From Branchiostoma floridae (Eukaryota > Chordata > Leptocardii > Amphioxiformes > Branchiostomatidae), in assembly GCF_000003815.2 (NCBI RefSeq), contig NC_049986.1, positions 1,800,033 through 1,862,032 of the forward strand: a DNA stretch of 62,000 nt, given 5' to 3'. The notes below the pieces were generated by a model. The model saw only the letters and a list, made by a program, of their open reading frames with translations. It searched no databases and had not been told where the DNA came from. The position numbers and the translations under genes were made by a program. Of the stretch, positions 43,321 through 54,475 are shown in pieces (the stretch's first letter is position 1; each line of letters begins with the position of its first letter).

Positions 43321-44088
43321 TGTATCTTGTACCAATACAACCTAAACTATTGAGTAATTGAGATGATGCCTACTGTGCTTAGTGACACTATGAGCATGAC
43401 ACTAAATGAAGCTTCAAGTATTTAGACTGGAAAAAAACATTATGACCAGTTCTGCTTTTCTCATAAGGAAGACAATTTGTTATATTTCTTGGCCAATGTA
43501 TGTATGAAGTAGCACATTCACTGTATCTGATCTGATGTCTTAGTGACATAGATATCCATTAATCTTGTCCCAGGGCCATCTTTGCAGTCGGCAAACAATC
43601 ATCATCGAGAAAAGGGTTTTATGAGAATTGTGTAATTTAGTAAAGATGTTCTTATACTTCAGCACCAATTCTGCCCTTTATATAAGTAGTACTTGTATGA
43701 TGTTTCTACTTTATGTAGATGAATGTATTATGGATTGTATCTATGAAAGACTGGGCACGAAATACTTTTTTCCAAACTTGCACTGGTGCAGGCAGCCGCA
43801 GACATTATCTGCACAAATATACCTGCATCTCGTAGTACTAAAATCTGTCAAGAAACCACTGCATTAATTCCAACAGTCAATGCAGCTGGTAAAAATCTGC
43901 AATGCACCGACATCATAGTACATTGATATAAAAACCTAGTAAGGGCAAACAATGTGTCCCTGGATCTTTTTCTGAAACAGTTGAGCACCAACTGCTACAA
44001 TGCCCCCTGTATTCTGCCCAATGCAGAGAACTAATGTCCACTGTTGAATGCCTCATACAGCAATGTCTTACCGTTTCTTTACTACTCC

Positions 44089-44513
44089 AATAGGGGGGTA
44101 CCAGTACAGAAGTTCAGATCCTGTTCAGGTCCAGAGGATCAGGTCCAGGTCTGGACCTGAACCTGGACCTGATTCAGTGAATACTCAAAACAATGGTCCA
44201 TTTGTCTGTAAAGAAATCTATTTTGCGGTGTATTCGACTCCCACTGGCGTCTTAAAATCCTACAAGGCTAACTGCCTCTGTATGATTGACTGTAAAACCT
44301 GGTAGAAATGACTATGTACTCCACTGTACTTCGCTCGTTATTTTCTTCGACCGGTCAGTCCCAAAAGGTGTGAATACCTGATCATATGATCTGTTCATTT
44401 TCCAATAGGTCCAACACCTGGTCCACCGAATTTTTTTAGGGTCCGCTCTTTCCGGACGGGTCCAATAAGAAAAGCCAGTTTTGTACCGGTACACTGTATC
44501 AGTACCCACCCCT
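44089..44513. mobile_element. ~425 bp MITE, TAGGGGKGGGTAC TIR
   Basis: TAGGGGGGTACCAGTACAG at the left and CAGTACCCACCCCTA at the right. The internal GGTCCAGG...CCTGGACC words form dyads. It matches 35266-35465 in reverse. Confidence 0.8.
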
Positions 44514-44784
44514 AGGCTCCAGGGTGTATGTGACCTTGTCATCAATAGGCAACTTTCCAATGCACTTCAAGAGTAAGACATCTACTAAACGATTACTTCC
44601 AGCCGTGCATCTGTTTAGTTGTAAACTCTTATCTTATCATGCACACATTCCAGCTGCAATTGTTTTTAAGTGTATCAACTATTTTATCTTACTTGATATT
44701 TGTTTGTTTTTATTGTATGTGTATGTGGTTACGATATAAGTCTACTGCCTAGTGTCCACATTGTATCATTATTGTCGCAATTTG

Positions 44785-44790
44785 AATAAA
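44785..44790 (+). terminator. Poly(A) signal AATAAA
   Basis: TTTGAATAAAGTC is followed by a T/G-containing stretch. It is a candidate 3' end for gene 2. A second AATAAA is at 44989. Confidence 0.4.
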
Positions 44791-44988
44791 GTCAAAGTAA
44801 AACACAATACATGGACCAGTGCAGGTTAGGTGCAGGTGGGCATCAGAAATTCAGAATTACCTGCACATCTGGAATGTTTCTTGCACTAAGCTGCATATGC
44901 AGGTGGTATTTCGAGCCCTGAAAGAGCTAATGTTTCTGGTTGAACTTTAGCACCTCTTTTTCACTATATTTGTTTAATGTGGTTTTTA

Positions 44989-44994
44989 AATAAA
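44989..44994 (+). terminator. Poly(A) signal AATAAA, second
   Basis: TTTTTAAATAAAGTC is followed by TTATTAATTTTTTTTTG and a GT-containing stretch. It is an alternative 3' end for gene 2. Confidence 0.4.
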
Positions 44995-45172
44995 GTCAAG
45001 GTACTTGTTATTAATTTTTTTTTGTTTAACAAATTTGTCAGTTAATAAGTTTGTACATTCCTCGTTAAGTTACACATGTAAAAAGCTTTATAGCAAGGTT
45101 GATATCGTCTGTTGTAACGTGTTTTCTGACAAAGATGTTTCCAATGAATTTATTAAATAGAGTAGTTTTGAT

Positions 45173-45384
45173 TATATGAGTCTCTTGCCTCATTTCCTGA
45201 ATCTGTATCTTTCAACCTCTAGTTGTTAGCAGGTAAATTTGTGATATGCTAGCCATGAGCGCGCTGATATTCATACCCACCCGTAATTTAGGGGAATATT
45301 CATATTCTTTTAACATTATTTGGTTAAATCACTAATATAAAGTCTGTTTACAAACGTCAGGTCAGTCGCGTTTCAGTTTAACAT
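45173..45384. repeat. Partial tandem duplicate of the CGATGC repeat flank
   Basis: TGAGTCTCTTGCC, GTTAGCAGGTA, TACCCACCCGTAATT and AAGTCTGTTTAC match 45390-45600 in the same order. Confidence 0.75.
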
Positions 45385-46018
45385 TGATATGAATCTCTTG
45401 CTCTATTTTCTGGATGTGTATTTCTATGCTTGAGTAATCCTGTGATTGTTAGCAGGTACTTTGTAGAAATAATACACAACAGGCAAAGGCTAGAGGAGAA
45501 GCCTATTTTGATACCCTCCCGTAATTTTTTCATTCATATTCTTCTAAAATTGTTTGGTAAAATAACAATATAAAGTCCGTTTACGTACGTCAGGTCAGGT
45601 TGTGCAGTCGCGTATCAGTTTTACATCGCATGCACTCTGGGGGCCAGAACCGCTGTCAATACACACCAATATTGACAGGTAGGTGTGAAGGTCCCATGTG
45701 GAGTTAATCCGTTAATCCCCGAGATAATGACTTAATCCTTGACACAGTGAAAGGCCCGACGCGATGCAGCGCCCGATGCGATGCAGTGACCGATGCGATG
45801 CAGTGACCGATGCGATGCAGTGACCGATGCGATGCAGTGACCGATGCGATGCCATGCCCGATGCAATGCCAGACGCGATGCAATGCCCGACGCAGTTGTG
45901 TCGGCCCCCGACGCGAGAAGCGTTGCATCGGAGCTGTATTTGACCGCCGACGCACGGCATTGGCGTCGGGCTAAAAAGTCAATGCTTTGGGTCGTAAACT
46001 ACTCCTTAGCCGGCGATT
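45385..46018 (-). repeat. CGATGC-rich ~620 bp repeat, copy B (inverted)
   Basis: It is the reverse complement of 16168-16785 over its whole length, with the 17 bp CGATGCGATGCAGTGAC tandem. The copies differ by a few bases only. Confidence 0.88.
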
Positions 46019-46261
46019 GTTTCTGAGTAGCAGTTGGGGTCATGCTATTCCACATGCCATCAGATGGGGTTAAAGGTACATTTTAATATACTACGTAAAC
46101 CATACACATGGGAAAAGTTATCCGCATTTGAAATGTCCTGAAATAAAAATGGAAGTAATTTTGAAAGCGTTTGTACACGTAATTGAATTGTACGATCGCC
46201 TCCCGTGAAGTTTAAAATGCTTTATTAACATTTTCTGCTTCTTCGACTTTATCGCACGAAG

Positions 46262-46543
46262 ATATCTTCACTAAGGAGAAAGGCCGCTTCTTCGGTGATT
46301 GGCCTGACCACATAGCAGATTACAACAGCATAGACGCAGACGAGTGTGCCCGCCGCTGTCTCCAAGGTTACGGCTCTTACGAGGGGGTCAGACCTCCATG
46401 TCTGTCCTTCAACCATCGCCCCGCGGGATCGCCAGAGGGCAGTAGTGCACGGTGTTGGCTCCGCAGTAGTGACAAGGACACGGCGGCGTCTCCGGGTTCT
46501 GAGTGGGACAAGTGGCCTCACCGAAATTACTACCAGAAGAAAG
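46262..46543 (+). CDS. PAN/apple-like domain exon (gene 1 or paralogue)
   Basis: This 282 nt exon (94 codons) is phase 1 on both sides, with acceptor TCGCACGAAG and donor AAAG/GTAAAC. It encodes FFGDWPDHIADYNSIDADEC, ARRCLQGYGSYEG, PPCLSFNHRPAG and ARCWLRSSDKDTAA, ending DKWPHRNYYQKK. The Cys spacing (CxxxC ... C ... C) and the 'ECARRCL...CLSFN...CWL' pattern are those of PAN/apple modules, which bind proteins or carbohydrates outside the cell. The phase and strand match the EGF exons on either side, so it can be spliced between 10989 and 49822. With ~35 kb to the previous EGF exon it could equally be the start of a neighbouring paralogue. Confidence 0.75.
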
Positions 46544-46720
46544 GTAAACTATACCTACCGTTTATTATCTAAAGCATGTCTGAAAATCTTTCATTTGAAT
46601 AAACAAAAACAAGTATTTATCATAAATATATTAAGTAGATATGTTTGCAATATTGGCACAGCTGTGTTTGGAATTGTTAACAAAGTTGAAGGTGGTATGG
46701 CGGAAGCCCAACTGAACAGG

Positions 46721-47620
46721 GTTAACCCTATCCAGACTGGGGGGGGGGGGGGTTGGTTGCTACAAGTGCCCGCGGCAACTTTGTCGTCCTGTAGCTCCCG
46801 AAATGCATGTGCTAGAACAACTATACTTGGTGACTTTTCCAAGAATATGGTTGGCAACAATTGAAAAAATAGAGTAATTTTATAATTTTGCGTGTTGCCA
46901 TGGCAACGGGTTTCTGAAAGGCAACTTTTACGAAAATCACTAATTTTGGTTTAAACAATGGGATTTTAAGATTTTCTTGCTTAACAAAACTTCTTTTCAT
47001 ATATATTTAATGTCTAACACATCTTAGTTGAACATTCATAATTAACTATTCATAAAATATGCTAATATGATGACGTAACTGGTCAAAATCCAAGGTGGCC
47101 ACCAATATCATGATGAAAAGTATAACCAGCTTATTTTCACTCGGATTTCATCACTTCTTGATATTTTCTTACAGAAACATTCATATGATCGTTTTTAATC
47201 CATTTTCCTGGGGTTTTAGCGTTATATGTTGAAAAATATGTATCTTAAGACATTTAAGGTTGATAATCCCAGATGGCGGATAGCTAAACTACAGATGACG
47301 TCATTGTATGACGCCATTAGACGTAATTTTGACGTCGTTGCGTCAGCTTCTGATAACAGAAGTCTTATATAAGTCTTTAATATTGATAAAAAGCCTTTAT
47401 TGGTAACTTTTTTATTGAGATATTTAGGTATTATGGGAATTCCCCGTTTTAGCAAAAAAAATCAATTAATGACATCATAATTACGTCATATTACGTCATA
47501 AAGATTTAAAAAATTCAGGAATTATAAAACTCGACTAGCATAACACCCCCTGCAAATTTGGTGATCGTACAGTGAGCCGTTTTGAAAATACGAAGGGGGG
47601 GGGAGACCCCCCCCCCTCTA
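46721..47620 (+). mobile_element. GTTAACCCTATCC-TIR element, right end lost
   Basis: The left terminus GTTAACCCTATCC is followed by a run of 13 G. The interior matches 12430-13206 over most of its length and 6427-6560 in reverse. It ends in a G/C hairpin (GGGGGGGGGAGACCCCCCCCC) without the expected terminus. It is rich in TGACGTCA-like words. Confidence 0.85.
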
Positions 47621-49583
47621 CTGGATGAATGATCACTCACTGTGTCCGGTGCTATTCAGGTGTCTTGCGACGTCCGATAATCATCTCTACACTACATGTC
47701 GATGTACAGACAATGTCAATGGCCTTCTGTTTTATGTTGCTTCCACCTTACTACTAGTTCTCACTAGAACAGGAGAACGCTGAACTACTGGTAGTCGCAT
47801 GTCTCTTGAGAGCATTGCTACAATACAGGCTGACTTGAAATGGGGGGCTAACGCTAGTACAAATTGATGCTTTATAAAGCAAAAGCCGTTTCTTTCTGTG
47901 AAGGTATAATGAAACTCCAATCCTCCATATCAGTACCTCCTTAAGCTTTATACTCCATTCGTCAGACCAGAGGTTAGGACTGACAATTAGACTGGTTACA
48001 AGGTTGAAGCGGGATCAGAAGAATTTGTGAAAGGCAGTAGTTACAGTTACGTTACAGTTTCAACTCTGCAGTGCATTGAAAGACCAAAGAGAGTATAGCA
48101 AGTGTTACGATCACGTCCGGACTGTCTGGGGTCACATGGTGAGAGCACGTGACCCTGACACCAACCTCGCCAAGCTTGGTAATTAGTTCGGTAGAGTTTA
48201 ACCTCCTTGTTTTGGTAATTCCATGGTAGAAATACAAGGAACTCTCAGAAGCTAAATCTATAAAATGCAAAACTAACAGATACAGGAATTCCCAATGCGT
48301 ACTAAGTTCACCAACAACAAATATACACAGTTGAAATGGACGATTCTAAGCAATTCACCTATTGAGTCAGTGAAATCAAGCTTGCCTAAGCTTGACGTTT
48401 CTGACTTAGGGAGAAGAGATGCTGCTAGCTATTGCTATGTGCCGCTCTTCATCTTCATGATGGTAACATCAGGCCTTACGAACCTGATTTAGAAAAAAAA
48501 ATCCATTTTATATCAATTTTCGTTTCTAAAGTAGCTTTCCCCTGAAGTTAAGTTCAAGTCTAGCTCTATAGCTCCATTTCACATGTGAATGTCAATGGAA
48601 GAGTCTATTCTCGCAAAGTTTGGGTAATTTTTATGAAAATATAGATTTTGGACTGAGGTTCTAATGCAAAAGTCAGTTATGAGTAGTAGGTTTGAAGTGG
48701 TCTACCGACCCGAAGTTGCCACAAGAAGAGTCTTTTTTCGCACGGGGGTTACTACTTTTTAAAGATGTAATCTTCAATTGGGATGATAATGCAAGAGTAA
48801 TTTCTTTGACAGGTCTTCAGAAGTGTTTTTGAACGTCGATTTTGATTCTTATGGTAATTCCTTCACATAAATTACCCGTGCGCAAACCTATTCTTGTATT
48901 TGCTGGAATAGCTAATATTACACTCTAGTTTTTTATTGATGTGTGTTTAGTTTATTTGCACTTTATTTGCAAGGTCGTGCCCGGAGGCTTATTGCAAGTA
49001 AATGGTAGAAACATAGGAGACATACATGTGACAATAAACAGTGATGAAAATTATTGCGAAAAGAGACTACTTGAATATTATAGTGTTGGCTATTTCTAAA
49101 CAGGTTGCAATTTGCATTGACTTCTTTTTTGAAAGCAAGACGAAAAGCATTCTGTGATTTTAACTTAAGAGGAAAGTAGCTTTCTGTCCGCTTGTGGGTG
49201 GGAAACATAGACTATGTCATTGTGACTTCTCTAAACGAAATAATTCGAGATCTTTCGATTTGATTAAACGAACGCTCAGTCTTGGAAATAATAACCTATG
49301 TCTGGATAATTCCACCCAAGTGATGAAGCGGGACGAAGGGGGGTACTAGCCAAGCCACGTAAAGTCTCACTAACATCAGCTACATATAGCGCCGAGAAGC
49401 AGAATGCGTGGAGGAGCCTACCAGCTCCGGATAGTGGAGTTTGCGTTACACAGAACACAGAAAAAAAAGCCAATGGAAAACTCCTTGTCCAAGCCAAAGG
49501 ACAGTCTCGAGCATATTTTGTTAGGAAGCAACTAAATTTCAAAACCTTGCTGGACAAGTTTAGAATGACAACACTTTTACCTT
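47621..49583. other. Intron between PAN and EGF exon 3
   Basis: No exon, RNA or transposon end was recognised in this stretch. Confidence 0.35.
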
Positions 49584-50027
49584 TTTTCTCCCCGAAATAT
49601 ACAATAAAGAACACAGTCAGATCACGTTCAGAATCTTCTCAGTTTTGCAATACCTTGATAGAATCTTTCATCCAAATACAGCCAACTACAATTCCCTTTT
49701 TTATAAGGCCACACTGACTGAATATTTGTTATGTTTATAATGGTTGTAATCGTTTGTCGAGGGACTTCTGTTTATTTTTGTTGTTTCAAAATCATTAATA
49801 TTTTTTTTTTAAATTTCGCAGACATCAATGAGTGTGCCATGCCCAGGAAACCCTGTCAACATGGGGCCTGTGAGCTCGAGAACAAAGATGGCGGATACAA
49901 CTGCACCAGCCAACATGGATGGACCGGCCAGAAATGCCAGCGTAGTGAGTTATGTTTACCTAGTTTGACTTGCTTTATGATTTGCTTTATTTATTGCAGC
50001 ACGTATTCAATAACTTAAAAAAAAAAC
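49584..50027 (+). repeat. Segmental duplicate of 7421-7541 plus 10778-11065
   Basis: The two homologous blocks are adjacent here. They are joined by a 16 bp piece of the 10178 MITE end (AAGGCCACACTGACTG, 49705-49720). In the first copy they are 3.2 kb apart because of MITEs and EGF exon 1. Confidence 0.9.
49822..49944 (+). CDS. EGF-like exon 3, Cys5 lost (gene 1 or paralogue)
   Basis: This 123 nt exon is phase 1 on both sides, with acceptor AAATTTCGCAG and donor CGTA/GTGAGT. It encodes DINECAMPRKPCQHGAC, ELENKDGGYNCTSQHGWTG and QKCQR. Five of six cysteines are present. Cys5 is Ser (AGC for TGC), exactly as in EGF exon 2. Compared with exon 2 it has two extra codons (EL) and an intact Cys1. 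It retains calcium-binding EGF features (DINEC). The module should lack the 5-6 disulfide, leaving Cys6 unpaired, unless it pairs elsewhere. Confidence 0.85.
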
Positions 50028-50267
50028 AAGTGACCGTAGGTAACATAGTCTGTGACGTCGGTTTGGTATTTTGTTGGTTGTTATGTTCTTTTTGCTTGTT
50101 GTTTGCTTATATTCTTTATGTATTTAATCATGGTGTTAAATAGATGGTATATGTAATTTTGCTTGTGATGTCTGTGTATGAAGCAGGTTGACTGAAACCT
50201 ATGTTGTTTGGCGATCCTCTTTACTGAGGTTGACCATGATGCACGTAGCTTTCTTTTGGGGCAGGTG

Positions 50268-50269
50268 AG

Positions 50270-50330
<61 letters not shown>

Positions 50331-50335
50331 TAGAT

Positions 50336-50378
<43 letters not shown>

Positions 50379-50428
50379 TATGGAAATATAGATATAGATA
50401 TAGATAGATAGATAGATAGATAGATATA
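50268..50428. repeat. (TA)n(GATA)n microsatellite
   Basis: About 30 TA units lead into GATA repeats and variants. The Tyr/Ile-rich frames here are artefacts. Confidence 0.97.
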
Positions 50429-51089
50429 CATAGGTTTACTGATATCCAGTTGTGATTCTTCATTAAATATCCGGTGTCAGGTGCACACAATGAGCTATGC
50501 TGACACCACATTTCCTGTCTCCTCCAAACTCATTGATGAATCTATGAAACCGCACATCCACCACAGCACGAAAACAACTTTTTAAGCAAAGTTTCAGAGA
50601 TACGTATAAAGCCCTTAAAGGCGGAGAAATATTTAAGCAGATTTTAAGATCTATTAAAGGCATCGGAAACATACATTTGGCATTTACGGAAGATTTCAGC
50701 GTTTGTAAATCTAACTTAATCTGTTGTGTTTCTTTACGTGACTTTTACACGTATTTTAGTATGCCGAAAAGACAACTTAAATGTCTCAAAAATATTTTCT
50801 GTCAAAACGGACAAATACCGTTTCTCTAGATCTGTTACAAAATACATGTTAACCGGCTAAGTCAAATGTAATAAGCCTTTGTCTGGTGTTAGATAAAACA
50901 TTGTGTTTTATAACAGTGGCAAGATTTACAGTCAAAACTGAAAATTATTGCGCTTTCTGGTACAAAATGTTATGTTTATACCTCAGCAAATACAAAAACA
51001 ATACAATACAAAGTCAAATACAATAATCTTCTGTGTTTTTTTAGCTATGGACATTCCGAAAGCATTTGACGTATTCAAACTTTCTGTGC
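50429..51089. other. Unassigned sequence
   Basis: I see nothing beyond AT-rich DNA. Confidence 0.35.
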
Positions 51090-52400
51090 GCAAGGTTTAA
51101 TTCGAACAGGGGAGAACCTCTCACGGTTAGCTTATATGCGCTATTTTACGTTATATGAAATGTTCCGTATACCATGGTCAATATTGACCGAAGGATGCCA
51201 TATATGTAATTTATTTTGAACCTACGGTCATTTACGCAAAGAAGGGAAGACCTCCTCCGTTAATATATTTGCCAAGACGTATATGAAATGTTGCGTATTT
51301 CATTTGAACATACGACAAGTTTAATCTTTGAATCCGCGCAGTTTAAGCGAACTAGGGGAGACCTCCCCCGTTTAGCTTATATGCTGCCAAAACGTATATG
51401 AAATGTTGCGTATTTCTGTAAAACATACAACAAGTTTAATCTTTGAATCCGCGCAGTTTAAGCGAACTAGGGGAGACCTCCCCCGTTTAGCTTATATGCT
51501 GCCAAAACGTATATGAAATGTTGCGTATTTATGTTGAACATACGACATGTTTAATCTTTGAATCCGCGCAGTTTAAGCGAACTAGGGGAGACCTCCCTTG
51601 TTTAGCTTATATCTTGCCAAGACGTATATGAAATGTTGCGTATTTCTGTTGAACATACGACAAGTTTAATCTTTGAATCCGCGCAGTTTAAGCGAACTAG
51701 GGGAGACCGCCCCCGTTTATCTTATATGTTGCCAAAACGTATATGAAATGTTGCGTATTTCTGTAAATCATACATGTTTAATCTTTGAATCCGCGCAGTT
51801 TAAGCGAACTAGGGGAGACCTCCCCCGTTTACCTTATATGTTGCCAAAACGTATATGAAATGTTGCGTATTTCTGTTGAACATACAACAAGTGTAATCTT
51901 TGAATCCGCGCAGTTTAAGCGAACTAGGGGAGACCTCCCCCGTTTAGCTTATATGCTGCCAAAACGTATATGAAATGTTGCGTATTTCTGTATATCATAC
52001 GACATGTTTAATCTTTGAATCCGCGCAGTTAAAGGGAACTAGGGGAGACATCCCCCGTTTAGCTTATATGTTGCCAAAACGTATATGAAATGTTGCGTAT
52101 TTCTGTAAATCATACATGTTTAATCTTTGAATCCGCGCAGTTTAAGCGAACTAGGGGAGACCTCCCCCGTTTACCTTATATGTTGCCAAAACGTATATGA
52201 AATGTTGCGTATTTCTGTTGAACATACGACATGTTTAATCTTTGAATCCGCGTAGCTTAAGCAAACTTTGGGGCACTACCCCCGTTTTATCTATTAGCTA
52301 ATACCGTCTCAAAGGTTTTATGAAACGGTGCCTTTTTCTGCTGAACATACGGCATGTTTGAAGCGCAGTTTATGCGAACAGGAGGAGACCCTTTCCTTTT
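51090..52400 (+). repeat. Satellite 1: ~112-115 bp unit, about 12 copies
   Basis: The unit reads TTTAATCTTTGAATCCGCGC, AGTTTAAGCGAACTAGGGGA, GACCTCCCCCGTTTAGCTTA, TATG..GCCAAAACGTATATG, AAATGTTGCGTATTTCTGT. The central units are nearly identical and the edges are diverged (51090-51330 and 52250-52400). GGGGAG/CTCCCC forms a short dyad in each unit. There is no coding. Confidence 0.95.
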
Positions 52401-53500
52401 TATTTTATACCGTATATATGTTCTGAAATTCCAGGGTCTAACTCAGGGTGAGGCCGCCTGTTTTCTTTGTGGCAAGTTGACACTCGAGCTAAGAGACGGT
52501 GGAAATCCCGACTACTGCTATTCGGAATATCTCCGCGACTCAACCTCTGCTTGAAGAATATAAAACGGCAAGCAGTTCTTATTACAGGTTAATGTACGAA
52601 ATATGTTTATTTCTTTATCTACAAGCAAGCGTCGAGAAAGAACAGTTTGTGCACACAGGCGGTGTCTTCTCGTGTTGCTCGTGTTTGTTTGGGATATGCG
52701 TGGGCAGGCAAGATGTAAATTTATTCAGTGTTATTTCGTACTCGCCATGGGGGGCACGCCTCCGTCCGTCCAAGGAGGTTGAACTTCCTTGGTCCGTCTG
52801 TGGCACAGCTGTGTCATGTGATAGGATGTATCCAATGGCAGAAAAGAGTGGGGGGTTCAAATTTATCGGCCATACGTACGACAAGGACTGAAGGAGCGGT
52901 TATTTTCCAGGCGTTCATTTTTGAAGAGAAGTATTGAAGAATGTTAGGGCCTGTTCTAGCCCGCAAGTTGTGGCCGCGACACCGCTTTTACCGCCTAGGA
53001 CCCCCGGTGACGGAATTTGACTCAAAGATACGAGGTGGCTATCATTCTGTAAAAGCTGTTGTTGTTGGAAATCGACACAGAATGGAAATCACGGCCCTTG
53101 TACCATCCGGATTAATAGAAGCCGAGACTGCAAGCTGAACAGGTTTCGCGTTCACAGAATCCAGGACCATCCAACAGCACGAGTCATATCGGCCACTACT
53201 CTAGATCTTACCGGATTCTTATTCCTGTGGTGACCAGATGGAACTGTACATGTGTGCTCTTTTTAACTTACGCCGAGACGCTTCACCCGACACTGGAAAT
53301 GGGACTGTGGACAGCTGCACGGAATTGCGCAACCGTTGTGATTGTTTCAACTGCCGACTACATCAGATTAAAAGGCCACAAATACCTAGTAGGCAGTAGG
53401 TTTTTTTACTCTTCCATGTAATATTTTCTCGTAATTCAATAAAATTTCAAAGTTTCATCCATTGTATTTTCTTGCTTTGAAATGTGCTAATGATTATTCT
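52401..53500 (+). other. Sequence between two satellites, possible 3' transcript end
   Basis: Open frames of 60-130 codons overlap here in several phases, but none shows a domain or clear splice sites. AATAAA at 53438-53443 is followed by a T-rich stretch and could end a transcript. The AACCTCTGCTTGAAGA word at 52540 resembles the hairpin MITE end. Confidence 0.3.
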
Positions 53501-54475
53501 CCTAAAATGGCACTTATCCACACCTTATAATCAACTTAATGCACACGTATATGAGACGTACAGAGGGAACTTTAAACATGTCTTAAGGGTGTTTTAGTAC
53601 GTATTTATGAAAACTTTAAGCTGCTAAAAAGAAAAAAATATAGACACATTAAATCCTCTTAATCCACACGTATATGAGACGTAAATAGGCTTTAGATCAA
53701 ATAAACGTGAAGTTTAAACATATCTTAAGGGCGTTTTAATAGGTATTTATGGCGAATTTAAGCTACTGAAAAGGCACCTAAACACGTTTTAATCCACTTA
53801 ATGCACACGTATATGAGACGTAAATAGGCTTTAGATCAAATAAACATGAAGTTTAAACATGTCTTAAGGGCGTTATAATAGGTATTTATGGCAACTTTAA
53901 GCTGCTGAAAAGGCACCTAAACACACGTTATAATCCACTTAATGCACACGTATATGAGACGTAAACAGGCTTTATATCAAATAAACGTGAAGTTTAAACA
54001 AGTCTTAAGGGCGTTATAATAGGTATTTATGACAAATTTAAGCTGCTGAAAAGGCACCTAAACACACGTTATAATCCACTTAATGCACACGTATATGAGA
54101 CGTAAAGAGGCTTTAGATCAAATATACGTGAAGTTTAAACATGTCTTAAGGGCGTTTTAATAGATATTTATGGCAACTTTAAACTGCTGAAAAGGCACCT
54201 AAACACACGTTATAATCCTCTTAATGCACACGTATATGACACGTAAAGAGGCTTTAGATCAAATAAACGTGAAGTTTAAACATGTCTTAAGGGCGTTTTA
54301 ATAAGTATTTATGGCAACTTTAAGCTGCTGAAAAGGCACTAAAACACAGGTTATAATCCACTTAATGCAATCGTATATGAGACGTAAAGAGGCTTTAGAT
54401 CAAATAAACGTGAACTTTAAACACGTTTTAAGGGGGTTTTAAAAATCATTTACGACATCTTTAAGCTGCTGAAAG
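53501..54475 (+). repeat. Satellite 2: ~141 bp unit, about 7 copies
   Basis: The unit contains AATCCACTTAATGCACACGT, ATATGAGACGTAAATAGGCT, TTAGATCAAATAAACGTGAA, GTTTAAACATGTCTTAAGGG, TTTAAGCTGCTGAAAAGGCA. Unit starts are near 53530, 53657, 53791, 53932, 54073, 54214 and 54355. It is unrelated to satellite 1 except for the word ACGTATATGA. Confidence 0.95.

Larger units (their letters stand above)
43752..44921. mobile_element. CAGGGCTCGAAATA MITE split by other sequence
   Basis: The left half 43752-43940 matches 35470-35690 and the right half 44798-44921 matches 35694-35808 (GGACCAGTGCAGGTTAGG, GGTATTTCGAGCCCTG). The intervening 857 bp contains the MITE at 44089-44513. The left terminus is mutated (GGGCACGAAATA). 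Confidence 0.8.

Noticed and set aside
50081-50511. Tyr/Ile-rich ORFs on the - strand
   Set aside because: Translation of the (TA)n(GATA)n microsatellite.
52354-53421. Overlapping ORFs of 60-130 codons
   Set aside because: Several phases are open at once, with no domain or splice evidence; only the AATAAA at 53438 is suggestive.
51090-54475. CRISPR-like array
   Set aside because: Units are long, contiguous satellites without unique spacers, in a eukaryotic genome.
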